Positions 8,989 through 16,030 of a stretch of 37,033 nucleotides of DNA are shown here, piece after piece (position 1 is the stretch's first letter; the number at the start of each line of letters is the position of its first letter). The position numbers and the translations under genes were made by a program. Source of the stretch: Pseudobdellovibrionaceae bacterium. GTDB lineage: Bacteria; Bdellovibrionota; UBA1018; UBA6935. The stretch is from the NCBI GenBank assembly GCA_002722705.1, contig PBMP01000063.1, positions 1 through 37,033 of the forward strand, written 5' to 3'. A model generated the notes under the pieces. It did not search any database and was not told where the DNA came from. It worked only from the letters and a program-made list of their open reading frames with translations.

Positions 8989-10578
8989 ATGAGATTTCTT
9001 TTTTTGGTAATTATCAAAGTTTCTCTATTTGATCATTTTTCTCTTTATGCAGAAGAATCTCATCTTTTTTCGATTCCTCAAACAGGACACCTTATTCAAG
9101 AAGTTCAGTCCCCTTATCGAATAGGAGTGGCGGAAAGAATTCACCCACAAGGTAAAAGTATTGATGTCGTTTGGTTTTTTGAAGAAGACAAGGCAATCAA
9201 TGAACCTGAAACTCTAAGTACTACAAACCTTCAATTCCAATCCGTTGCTTTTGAGGAATACCTATCTCCTCTTCCACTCTCTCTAAATACGCTAAACTCT
9301 CCAAAAAAATGTCTCATAACCAAAGACACCCTCGTATGCATAGGAGATCAGATTATTTTCAACACATATCCTGGAGCTCCTGTTGTTAACAAAGACAGTG
9401 GGAAAATCTTGTTTATCACTGAGGATGGAGGTCTTTTTTTTAAAGATAATCACAACCAGCTCAAATTTTCACAAGAATGGGTTTCAAGTGATATTATCCA
9501 AAAACTGAGTCCTACAGACCTTGTTTCAATTCAAGGACAACCTGTTTTTTATAAAGAAGTTTCAAAAAACAAAAAAGGTAAGTTTCAAAAATATCTTTCT
9601 GATCCAAAAAAATGCATTCGATTTAAAAATGAAAATTTTTACAACGTTTTTTCTCAAGATGGAACACACGAAATTTGTGAAACAGATTTCGTTGAGTTTG
9701 ATAATCATTTTTATATTCGAATCATTGGAATTAATGGAACACATGTTCACTTCAAATTCATCCCGACAAATTCTCCTTTAGATCAAAAGGCAATAAAAAC
9801 TCATACAAGAAAAGTAGAAGACTTATTTATAAACAAAAGAACAATCACATCTATTCACAAAGGTTTAGATAAAAATTTTCATGAAAAAATTTCAGAAAAA
9901 TTTAATCAAAAATTAAATGAGTATTTTGTAGAAGATTCAATAATATGGTCTAATTTTGATACTTTTCGCGTCAAACACAAAGACATTTGCTCAGAAAAAT
10001 CTTTTTCATTTTCTGTTTTAGATAAAAAACAAACTGTTGAATCAATAAAAAATTACTCATTTCAACCAGAGGGGGGCTCAAACGAATTATCTGAAGAAGG
10101 CCTTTTTGATTTTTACACTGATGGATTCAACCTCGACTTTCAATTAGAAAGAAATGGGATCAATGAACCTACTTTTATTCGTTCAAAAGAAATCTTTGAA
10201 AACTCTTATAAAAATTTCGAAAAGCACATAAAATATGCATATGTCTCTTATATTAAAATTATTAAAAATTACCTTAAAAAATCACCTTTACTAAATAAAG
10301 ACGAAAATTTTAAAAACCTGGAACAAGAAGACTTATCTGAAGTAGATCAACATCTATTTAATGCAAAATTTTCTTGTCTAGCAATTTTAGAAAATGAACT
10401 AAACTATACTCAAGATCAATCTCTTCGTACGATATTAGAATTTTTCTATAAAAAAGAAATGAAAAAACTAGACACGTTCATGAATAAAGAAATTGATCAA
10501 ATCTCCCCAAAGCCAAAACGTAAACTCTATTTTGATTATTCTTTTATTCCATCAAACTCAAAAAGGCGTATTCAGTGA
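8989..10578 (+). CDS. Large secreted protein of unknown function
   Basis: About 529 residues from the ATG at 8989, which gives a clean signal peptide (MRFLFLVIIKVSLFDHFSLYA, cleavage before EES). An ATG 18 nt upstream only adds MITHCI. Residues about 20-270 are beta-rich. They contain two related segments, each with PKKC, a second Cys and a short strand-turn-strand, suggestive of repeated small barrels with disulphides. The rest is helical and Lys-rich. No family recognised. It lies 65 nt downstream of tldE and overlaps the next secreted-protein gene by 4 nt (GTGA), so the two secreted proteins are probably produced together. Confidence 0.7.
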   Translation: MRFLFLVIIKVSLFDHFSLYAEESHLFSIPQTGHLIQEVQSPYRIGVAERIHPQGKSIDVVWFFEEDKAINEPETLSTTNLQFQSVAFEEYLSPLPLSLNTLNSPKKCLITKDTLVCIGDQIIFNTYPGAPVVNKDSGKILFITEDGGLFFKDNHNQLKFSQEWVSSDIIQKLSPTDLVSIQGQPVFYKEVSKNKKGKFQKYLSDPKKCIRFKNENFYNVFSQDGTHEICETDFVEFDNHFYIRIIGINGTHVHFKFIPTNSPLDQKAIKTHTRKVEDLFINKRTITSIHKGLDKNFHEKISEKFNQKLNEYFVEDSIIWSNFDTFRVKHKDICSEKSFSFSVLDKKQTVESIKNYSFQPEGGSNELSEEGLFDFYTDGFNLDFQLERNGINEPTFIRSKEIFENSYKNFEKHIKYAYVSYIKIIKNYLKKSPLLNKDENFKNLEQEDLSEVDQHLFNAKFSCLAILENELNYTQDQSLRTILEFFYKKEMKKLDTFMNKEIDQISPKPKRKLYFDYSFIPSNSKRRIQ

Positions 10579-11528
10579 ATTTTTTTTTAGTTATTCTATT
10601 TTTTATTCAAACAAACATAAGTCATGCAACGATTTTAGATAAAATCATAAAATGTGCTGATACTTTTAATACTCCAAACGGAAGTACAACAAGTCACTTG
10701 TTAGACCCAGAAATCGATTCTGATGTTTCCGAAATCGGAGAGATAAAAGAGCCTCTAATAGACCTAAACCCACCTCCCCCGATACATGCTTCACATGCGG
10801 TTATGGGAATCAAATCCTTTTCAACTCAACAAAGACGCCCATTACCACACCAAAATCGATATAATGGCGATTTGAGATGGAGTAAAAACGATTTATCCAT
10901 CAGAGGAGTCAAAATTGCGAAATACTATTTCAACGGTCTTCAAAATGCTTTTTTTGATGAACTTCAGGAAAAATTTCTCAATGGTTTTGTAATGGCTCAT
11001 CATCCAAATTTTTCACGAAAGGTAGTTGAAAAATTACAAGGAAGCGTACGAGTTTTTCCATTAAGTCCAGACCGCCCTGAAAATATTTTAAAAAGAGTTT
11101 CTTTTTTTGATTTTTTTGATGACCCTCTTGGGCTTTATCATCTCTTTACGTTTGATATTGAAGATGTTTTCGTAGTTGCTCGCCGCTCTAAAAGTAAATC
11201 AAAGATTGAGCACGAGACATTAACACATATGGGTCTTAAAGGTTCTGATACTTTCTATATTCAATTTTTATTAAAAGATTCAGAACAAGATGCTTACGCT
11301 ATTCTGGAGCCCAATCCAATTTCACATCAACTCATTTCCTTTCAAATGACACTTTTTCTGCCTATTCATAAAGGACAAAATAAAAAAGAAATAAAATACG
11401 TTCGCTATACCTACATCAATGGACAAATTGCTCATAGAAAATCAAGAGGAGAAAATGTCCCTCTTATTGAAGAAATGAGTGAAACCGATTTAAAAAGGTA
11501 TTTTAAAAAAAGATTTAAGTCTCAATGA
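10575..11528 (+). CDS. Secreted protein of unknown function (317 aa)
   Basis: A GTG start overlaps the previous stop as GTGA, indicating translational coupling. The N-terminus is a signal peptide (MNFFLVILFFIQTNISHA, then TIL). A Pro-rich stretch around residue 65 (IDLNPPPPIHASH) separates it from a mixed C-terminal domain with FDFFDDPLGLYHLFTFD and FYIQFLLKD. No catalytic motif is apparent and no family is recognised. The 3' end overlaps the convergent gene by 7 nt. Confidence 0.65.
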   Translation: MNFFLVILFFIQTNISHATILDKIIKCADTFNTPNGSTTSHLLDPEIDSDVSEIGEIKEPLIDLNPPPPIHASHAVMGIKSFSTQQRRPLPHQNRYNGDLRWSKNDLSIRGVKIAKYYFNGLQNAFFDELQEKFLNGFVMAHHPNFSRKVVEKLQGSVRVFPLSPDRPENILKRVSFFDFFDDPLGLYHLFTFDIEDVFVVARRSKSKSKIEHETLTHMGLKGSDTFYIQFLLKDSEQDAYAILEPNPISHQLISFQMTLFLPIHKGQNKKEIKYVRYTYINGQIAHRKSRGENVPLIEEMSETDLKRYFKKRFKSQ

Positions 11529-11977
11529 TGTGTTTCATCTGAAGACTGTGCTTGAGGACTTCCTTGAGCTACTTGAGGCATTTGAATTGCCTCAAAACCA
11601 AACTCCTGTTCTCCGGAAAAACCAACTCCTTCTCCTTGCCATTTAACAAATAACTTTTGTTCTCCAAAATGATGAATCGGAAAGGCTCCCATTCTTAAAA
11701 CCGCTTTCATTCTTTTTCTGCTCGGAGGAAACGAAAGTTGTCCTTGGCCAATCTTTATTCGATTTCCCTCAGAGTCTAAAACCTCCATATCAAACGAGCC
11801 TTCTCTTTTTTGACCCGTATGATTTAAAAAAATCATTGAAATAACTAATGTTGGAATTTGAAAAGGAACCTGAGGAGCTCTCATTTCTTCTAAAACATCA
11901 AAAACAGAAAGACTACCCGTTTGCTGATCAACGGCAACGCCCAACGATAAACACGCAAATTCAAGTGTAACAGACAT
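11522..11977 (-). CDS. DUF6941-like small protein
   Basis: A 151-residue protein predicted to be mostly beta strand: LEFACLSLGVAVDQQTGSLSVFDVLEEM, then TLVISMIFLNHTG, then FDMEVLDSEGNRI. This order (cell-state strand, short loop, FxVLE, then a strand with LxDxxGN) resembles the DUF6941 family, whose role is unknown. The last 30 residues are Gln/Ser-rich and end in HH. It lies 10 nt downstream of tadA on the same strand and may be cotranscribed. Assignment is by pattern only. Confidence 0.5.
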   Translation of the reverse strand: MSVTLEFACLSLGVAVDQQTGSLSVFDVLEEMRAPQVPFQIPTLVISMIFLNHTGQKREGSFDMEVLDSEGNRIKIGQGQLSFPPSRKRMKAVLRMGAFPIHHFGEQKLFVKWQGEGVGFSGEQEFGFEAIQMPQVAQGSPQAQSSDETHH

Positions 11978-11987
11978 GCTCGGAACT

Positions 11988-12491
11988 CTATCTCAAGAAC
12001 TCTGAAGCTTCTATGGAATTTTTATCCTTTTTTTCACTTCTTTTTTTTTTAAAAAATTCAGTCAAAATTTGAGAACATTCCTCTTGTGGCGAATACTCCA
12101 CTTCAAATTGATAATTTAAACGCTGATCATCATGAAGATGATATCCAAGACTCAAAGCCCCCCCCTTTTCGTCTTTTGCTCCATAAATTACTTTTTTAAT
12201 TCGGGCCTGTTGAAGAGCTCCCATACACATCGGACATGGCTCTAAAGTCGTAATCAACGTACATTCAGTCAACCTCCAGGTTTTTAATGTCCGTCCCGCT
12301 TTCTGAATCGCTTCAATTTCAGCATGAGAGCACGGATTAAATCGAGATTCTTTTTGATTTCTTCCTACCCCAATAACAATATCATTAAGTAAGACCAGTG
12401 CTCCGACTGGCACTTCTCCTTGATCAAACGCAAGCCGTGCGTGATACAATGCAGTGTCAAAATAAATTTTTGGATCAATTGACTCTTTCAT
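11988..12491 (-). CDS. tadA: tRNA-specific adenosine deaminase
   Basis: A zinc deaminase that converts A34 to inosine in tRNA-Arg(ACG). The catalytic HAE (H56, E58) lies in NPCSHAEIEAI, and the zinc Cys pair in LEPCPMCMGAL (C86, C89). The DQGEVPVGA segment is typical. At 167 residues it is the usual length with a short Lys-rich tail. The start is 16 nt from the divergent lipoprotein gene, so both promoters are within that gap or the neighbouring coding ends. Confidence 0.92.
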   Translation of the reverse strand: MKESIDPKIYFDTALYHARLAFDQGEVPVGALVLLNDIVIGVGRNQKESRFNPCSHAEIEAIQKAGRTLKTWRLTECTLITTLEPCPMCMGALQQARIKKVIYGAKDEKGGALSLGYHLHDDQRLNYQFEVEYSPQEECSQILTEFFKKKRSEKKDKNSIEASEFLR

Positions 12492-12507
12492 AAGACCTCT
12501 TTACTGT

Positions 12508-12951
12508 ATGGAGATGTTTTTGAACACCTTGTGGATACTTAGTGTTTTTTTAATCTCCTCTTGTTCTTCCATGGATGTACAAAAGCCTCATCTTACTCAG
12601 AGAGAAGAAACCTTTCGAATGCCGCGCCAGAAAGTTAGAACTTTATTTTATTTTAAAAAGAGTAAGGTTCCTAGTGGTTTTGAAGTGATTTTTAAATCTA
12701 TTGAAAAAAATTATTATTTTAAAATCGATTCCGAGTTTTTAATTACATATCATTCCAAAACGAATATTTTATTTGACCCACCACAAATCAATGCGAAGAT
12801 TCCTTTTAATAAAAAAGTCTTTGTAAAGATAAAATCAAAGATAAAAGGTCCAGTAATGATCGAAGGAAATGTCCATTATAACGAATGCAATCGAACGACT
12901 CATCAATGCATACCTATGGACTATCCTTTTTATTTCAAAGGTCAATTATGA
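12508..12951 (+). CDS. Lipoprotein with a DsbD N-terminal-like fold
   Basis: A 147-residue protein with a lipobox: MEMFLNTLWILSVFLISSC, lipidated on the Cys. After a linker the domain runs as beta strands to IEGNVHYNECNRTTHQCIPMDYPFYF. This resembles the end of the DsbD alpha domain, where a strand carries a Cys, a short loop, a second Cys and Pro. Membrane-anchored DsbD-alpha-like domains pass electrons to periplasmic partners. Only the C-x6-C segment supports this, so function is inference. It overlaps the SDR start by ATGA. Confidence 0.55.
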   Translation: MEMFLNTLWILSVFLISSCSSMDVQKPHLTQREETFRMPRQKVRTLFYFKKSKVPSGFEVIFKSIEKNYYFKIDSEFLITYHSKTNILFDPPQINAKIPFNKKVFVKIKSKIKGPVMIEGNVHYNECNRTTHQCIPMDYPFYFKGQL

Positions 12952-13859
12952 AAAAGACCATTTTTATCACAGGCGTTTCAAGTGGCTTTGGAAAAGCAAC
13001 ACTTATTGAACTTGCCAAACAAGACCATTTTATTTTTGCTGGACTCCGTGGAGGAAAAGATCGATTTGAAAACTGTTATTCACAAGAACTTTCAAATGAA
13101 CTTTTTAAATCTAAATACAAAGAAGGAAAAATTATACCCATTGATCTCCATTTAGAAGATCAACAAAGTATAAAAAATGCAATTTTACAGATTTCTGATT
13201 CAAATTTTCCCCCTCTAGAAGTATTGATCAACAATGCGGGGTACGGGAGCTTACGCCCAGTTGAGTGCCAAAGCTTTGAACTCATTAAAAATCAGACTCA
13301 AGTGAACTTCCTTGGACCATTTCAATTGATTTACGAATGCCTTCCTCTTTTAAGAAAGACTCATGGAAAAATCATTAACATCAGTAGCATTGCTGGTTTA
13401 ACTACATTTCCATTTTATGGTCCTTATTCTGCTTCAAAACATGCACTTGATGCGATGACGGAATCATTGTTTTATGAACTCAAAAAATTTAACATCTCTG
13501 TTTCGTTAATAGAGCCAGGTGGATTCGCGACTGAATTTGTAAAAAAGTCAATGGACAATACGCAAATGACAGATCGATTATCTTTGTATGAATCTGAAAT
13601 TTCTAAATTTGATGAAATGCTTGAATCAAAAAAAACTCATTTTTTTCTAGGAAAACCAGAAAAAATTACGAATTTAATTATAAAAATAATTTATAAAAAA
13701 AATACGAAACTTCGTTATTTAGTAGGAATCGATGCATGGTGCTTGTATTGTTTAAAAAAAGTATTACCCGATTCCTTGAGAACTTGGGGGGTGTATCATT
13801 TCTTTCAAAAAATGGTTTTTAGGAATTCTCTTCATCACACAAAGTCTTCACGCATATGA
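12948..13859 (+). CDS. Short-chain dehydrogenase/reductase
   Basis: A classical SDR oxidoreductase of about 303 residues. NAD(P)-binding TGVSSGFG is at residues 8-15, NNAG at 95-98, Ser at 146-147 and YSASK (Y160, K164). The ATG at 12948 is chosen because it begins immediately before the first strand (KKTIFITG) and makes ATGA with the lipoprotein stop. The C-terminal 40 residues are hydrophobic and basic, possibly for membrane association. The substrate is not determinable. The next gene's signal peptide is encoded inside the last 60 nt of this gene in another frame. Confidence 0.88.
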   Translation: MKKTIFITGVSSGFGKATLIELAKQDHFIFAGLRGGKDRFENCYSQELSNELFKSKYKEGKIIPIDLHLEDQQSIKNAILQISDSNFPPLEVLINNAGYGSLRPVECQSFELIKNQTQVNFLGPFQLIYECLPLLRKTHGKIINISSIAGLTTFPFYGPYSASKHALDAMTESLFYELKKFNISVSLIEPGGFATEFVKKSMDNTQMTDRLSLYESEISKFDEMLESKKTHFFLGKPEKITNLIIKIIYKKNTKLRYLVGIDAWCLYCLKKVLPDSLRTWGVYHFFQKMVFRNSLHHTKSSRI

Positions 13860-14556
13860 TCTTTCATTACAAATGAAAGCAAGAAGTCGCCCCATAGGAG
13901 CTCTTCTCACTGCCGAACTAGGCGTCTCAAAAACCCTCTGGGGAGATGAAAACGATCAATGGAAATATGGTTACATGAGATCCGCTGTCCGTTTAGAAAC
14001 GATCGGAGTCGTTCATCGAGGAGCAGTCGAACTTCAGCTTTATCCAATCTCCATTTTTGGTTTATCTTTGGGAGCACAAGGGAGTTATCGAACCTTTGCT
14101 CAGAGTTTTATCGATTGCCAATCCATTGCATGCCGAGGATTTTTAGGGAAACTTTTTTTAGAAAACCAAATCATCCTGGGTAAAGGTCCTGTTTTTTTCT
14201 GGAGTCGAATGCGATACAGCCACGTCAAACACCCTCATGACACGATCAAATTTATTGACGAGATTGGACCTATCATTGGAAACGCAGGTGGAGACCATCT
14301 TCTTGAATTTCATGAAATTCTTGGCGTCAAATTATCGCCGCAATGGTCAACAGGTCTCTATTATATGCATCAAAAAATGTTACAAAATTCAACGTATACC
14401 CAACACATCGTTGGGTTCGGACAATATCGTTGGGAAAAATGGAATTTTCTTTTAGGAACAGGAACTTATCGTTCATCCCTCCTCCCCATGGGACTAACTT
14501 TTATTTCACAAATTACCTATCGCATACATAATTCTGTAGCATTATTGTCAAGATAA
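13798..14556 (+). CDS. Small outer-membrane beta-barrel-like protein, apparent ATT start
   Basis: The first ATG in this frame (13873) would give a protein with no signal sequence. The same frame is open upstream to a TGA at 13777. There it encodes a textbook signal peptide, (I)SFKKWFLGILFITQSLHA then YDLSLQ. No ATG, GTG or TTG exists in that stretch; ATT at 13798 or ATC at 13795 sits just after a G6 run at 13786-13791 that could act as SD. The mature part (about 230 residues) alternates aromatic and polar residues as barrel strands do. Its start lies inside the SDR gene. Function unknown; possibly envelope. The start is inferred, the coding frame is secure. Confidence 0.6.
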   Translation: MSFKKWFLGILFITQSLHAYDLSLQMKARSRPIGALLTAELGVSKTLWGDENDQWKYGYMRSAVRLETIGVVHRGAVELQLYPISIFGLSLGAQGSYRTFAQSFIDCQSIACRGFLGKLFLENQIILGKGPVFFWSRMRYSHVKHPHDTIKFIDEIGPIIGNAGGDHLLEFHEILGVKLSPQWSTGLYYMHQKMLQNSTYTQHIVGFGQYRWEKWNFLLGTGTYRSSLLPMGLTFISQITYRIHNSVALLSR

Positions 14557-14569
14557 GTGTATTAAGGTA

Positions 14570-14640
14570 GGAAAATCGCACCCATTGCGCTAAGCCTTCG
14601 GGTGCCGGTAAGCTGAAAGTATTGAATTTTATGAGGAAAT
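14570..14640 (+). promoter_or_regulatory. Possible structured 5' leader of the 14654 gene
   Basis: Between the two barrel genes, GCACCC at 14578-14583 can pair with GGGTGC at 14600-14605. Inside and around this are CGCA/TGCG and a GCC-TTCG-GGT tetraloop hairpin. The block is more GC-rich than its surroundings. The CGCTAAGCC-TTCGGG piece resembles part of a c-di-GMP-I (GEMM) aptamer, but the other half of that aptamer is not present. It may be a local mRNA structure or weak attenuator rather than a riboswitch. Confidence 0.3.
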
Positions 14641-14653
14641 GATTAGGAGCTTC

Positions 14654-16030
14654 ATGAAGATCGGATGGATTTATAAAGCGATACAACTTGGATGGGTAAT
14701 TGCATTTACCACATCTACACTTGCGTCGACAAAAAAAGTTTCACACGCCGATCACTCTTCTCAACGCTTTAAGTGGAATGCTGTTGTTGGCTCTGAGTTC
14801 CATGGTTTTCTAAGAACGTCTCAATATCGAGATAATTGGTACGGACAATTCGACCTCAGTTTAAAAACCCAATATGAGTGGGAAAAATGGGAATACCGAT
14901 CTGAGATCAAAGGATATGTTCTTAATAAAGATGTCGTTAGTTCATTTACCCCTGACCTTCCGTACGGATTTATAGGAACTACAGAACGATTATCTAAGAA
15001 ACACAGAATCCGTTTTGGTCGAAGCTCTAACTATTGGAGTGTCTCTGATACATTCTGGAATCAAGGCCTCTATGAAGGTCGGTTTACTTGGGATCCGCTC
15101 CAGTCACAAAACCAAGGTCATATTGGAATCCATTATCGATATCGAACGAAAAACTTTAGCTTAAGAGCAATGTTTTCACCCATTTCAATTCCAGAACGAG
15201 GAATGCCTGTGAAGAGTGAAAACGGAATCCTTGTTTCCCCAGGACCATGGTTTATTCAACCGGTAGACGGCACCATTCTGAATGGAAAATTTCTTCCCGC
15301 TTTTTACGACCTTCAATATCCATCAATTGCAGACACTCTGTTTCGACCGGGAGGAGCTATTAAAGCAAGCCTAGGGTCAAGAAATGGTTTTTGGGGTTCG
15401 ACTACTTATGGATACTTACCTGTGAATCAAGTTGATTTAGCAGCACGCATTGAAGTTCCTCCTCAAGAAAATTATGTCCTTGCTGAAGTCCATCCTACTT
15501 TTCATTATCACCACCTTTTCACTGGAGAAGCAGGCTACCGCTGGAAAACCGGTGATCTATGGGTTTCTGGGACACGTGAAATTCCGATAGAAACTCCTGT
15601 TCCTTCGCAATGGATTAGGACCCCTCTGAGAAACACCACACTCCTCTCGGCTGGAACACGAGTTCAATGGATGAGGGACCTCTCCATGGGAATGAGTTTT
15701 CTTTACGTAAATGAAGACCCATATGTCGTTCCTTTGACTGAACAAGATTTTAATCTTCAACTCCCAGGCAGACATCCTTATCTGAGAGCCTTTCACATCA
15801 AAGGAGCATGGAGTGCAGCCTCTAATCTTCAATTTAATGCCTCATGGCTATTTGATACTGAATATAGTAATGGAGTCGTCTCTTTAAATGCATTATGGAG
15901 TCCTCCAAATTTTAGGAAAGTCAACGTACAAGTAGGTACGGATCTCATCCGAGGCGAAACAAACTCGGGTTGGCTTGGACAAACACTTGGAAATGATCGA
16001 TTCTATGGGAGGGTATCGTATGTTTTCTAA
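14654..16030 (+). CDS. Outer-membrane beta-barrel protein
   Basis: About 458 residues from ATG 14654, which follows AGGAG with suitable spacing; the upstream ATG at 14639 adds MIRSF. The signal peptide is MKIGWIYKAIQLGWVIAFTTSTLA. The mature protein has many short amphipathic strands with aromatic girdles (YEWEKWEYRSEIKGYV, HIGIHYRYRTKNFSLRAMF, RFYGRVSYVF) and ends in Phe, the usual BAM recognition residue. It is probably a porin-like or surface barrel, ligand unknown. Its 3' end overlaps the next lipoprotein gene by 11 nt. Confidence 0.75.
   Translation: MKIGWIYKAIQLGWVIAFTTSTLASTKKVSHADHSSQRFKWNAVVGSEFHGFLRTSQYRDNWYGQFDLSLKTQYEWEKWEYRSEIKGYVLNKDVVSSFTPDLPYGFIGTTERLSKKHRIRFGRSSNYWSVSDTFWNQGLYEGRFTWDPLQSQNQGHIGIHYRYRTKNFSLRAMFSPISIPERGMPVKSENGILVSPGPWFIQPVDGTILNGKFLPAFYDLQYPSIADTLFRPGGAIKASLGSRNGFWGSTTYGYLPVNQVDLAARIEVPPQENYVLAEVHPTFHYHHLFTGEAGYRWKTGDLWVSGTREIPIETPVPSQWIRTPLRNTTLLSAGTRVQWMRDLSMGMSFLYVNEDPYVVPLTEQDFNLQLPGRHPYLRAFHIKGAWSAASNLQFNASWLFDTEYSNGVVSLNALWSPPNFRKVNVQVGTDLIRGETNSGWLGQTLGNDRFYGRVSYVF

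Noticed and set aside
12885-12947. N-terminal extension of the SDR to an upstream ATG
   Set aside because: These codons overlap the lipoprotein in another frame and precede the first SDR strand; ATGA coupling at 12948 explains the start.
13777-13873. Sequencing frameshift fusing the SDR with the barrel protein
   Set aside because: The SDR is complete with its own stop and normal length, and the signal peptide in the other frame is clean, so two separate genes fit better, although an error cannot be excluded.
14570-14640. Full c-di-GMP-I riboswitch before the barrel gene
   Set aside because: Only a short 3'-side resemblance is present; the conserved 5' half and second hairpin of the aptamer are missing.
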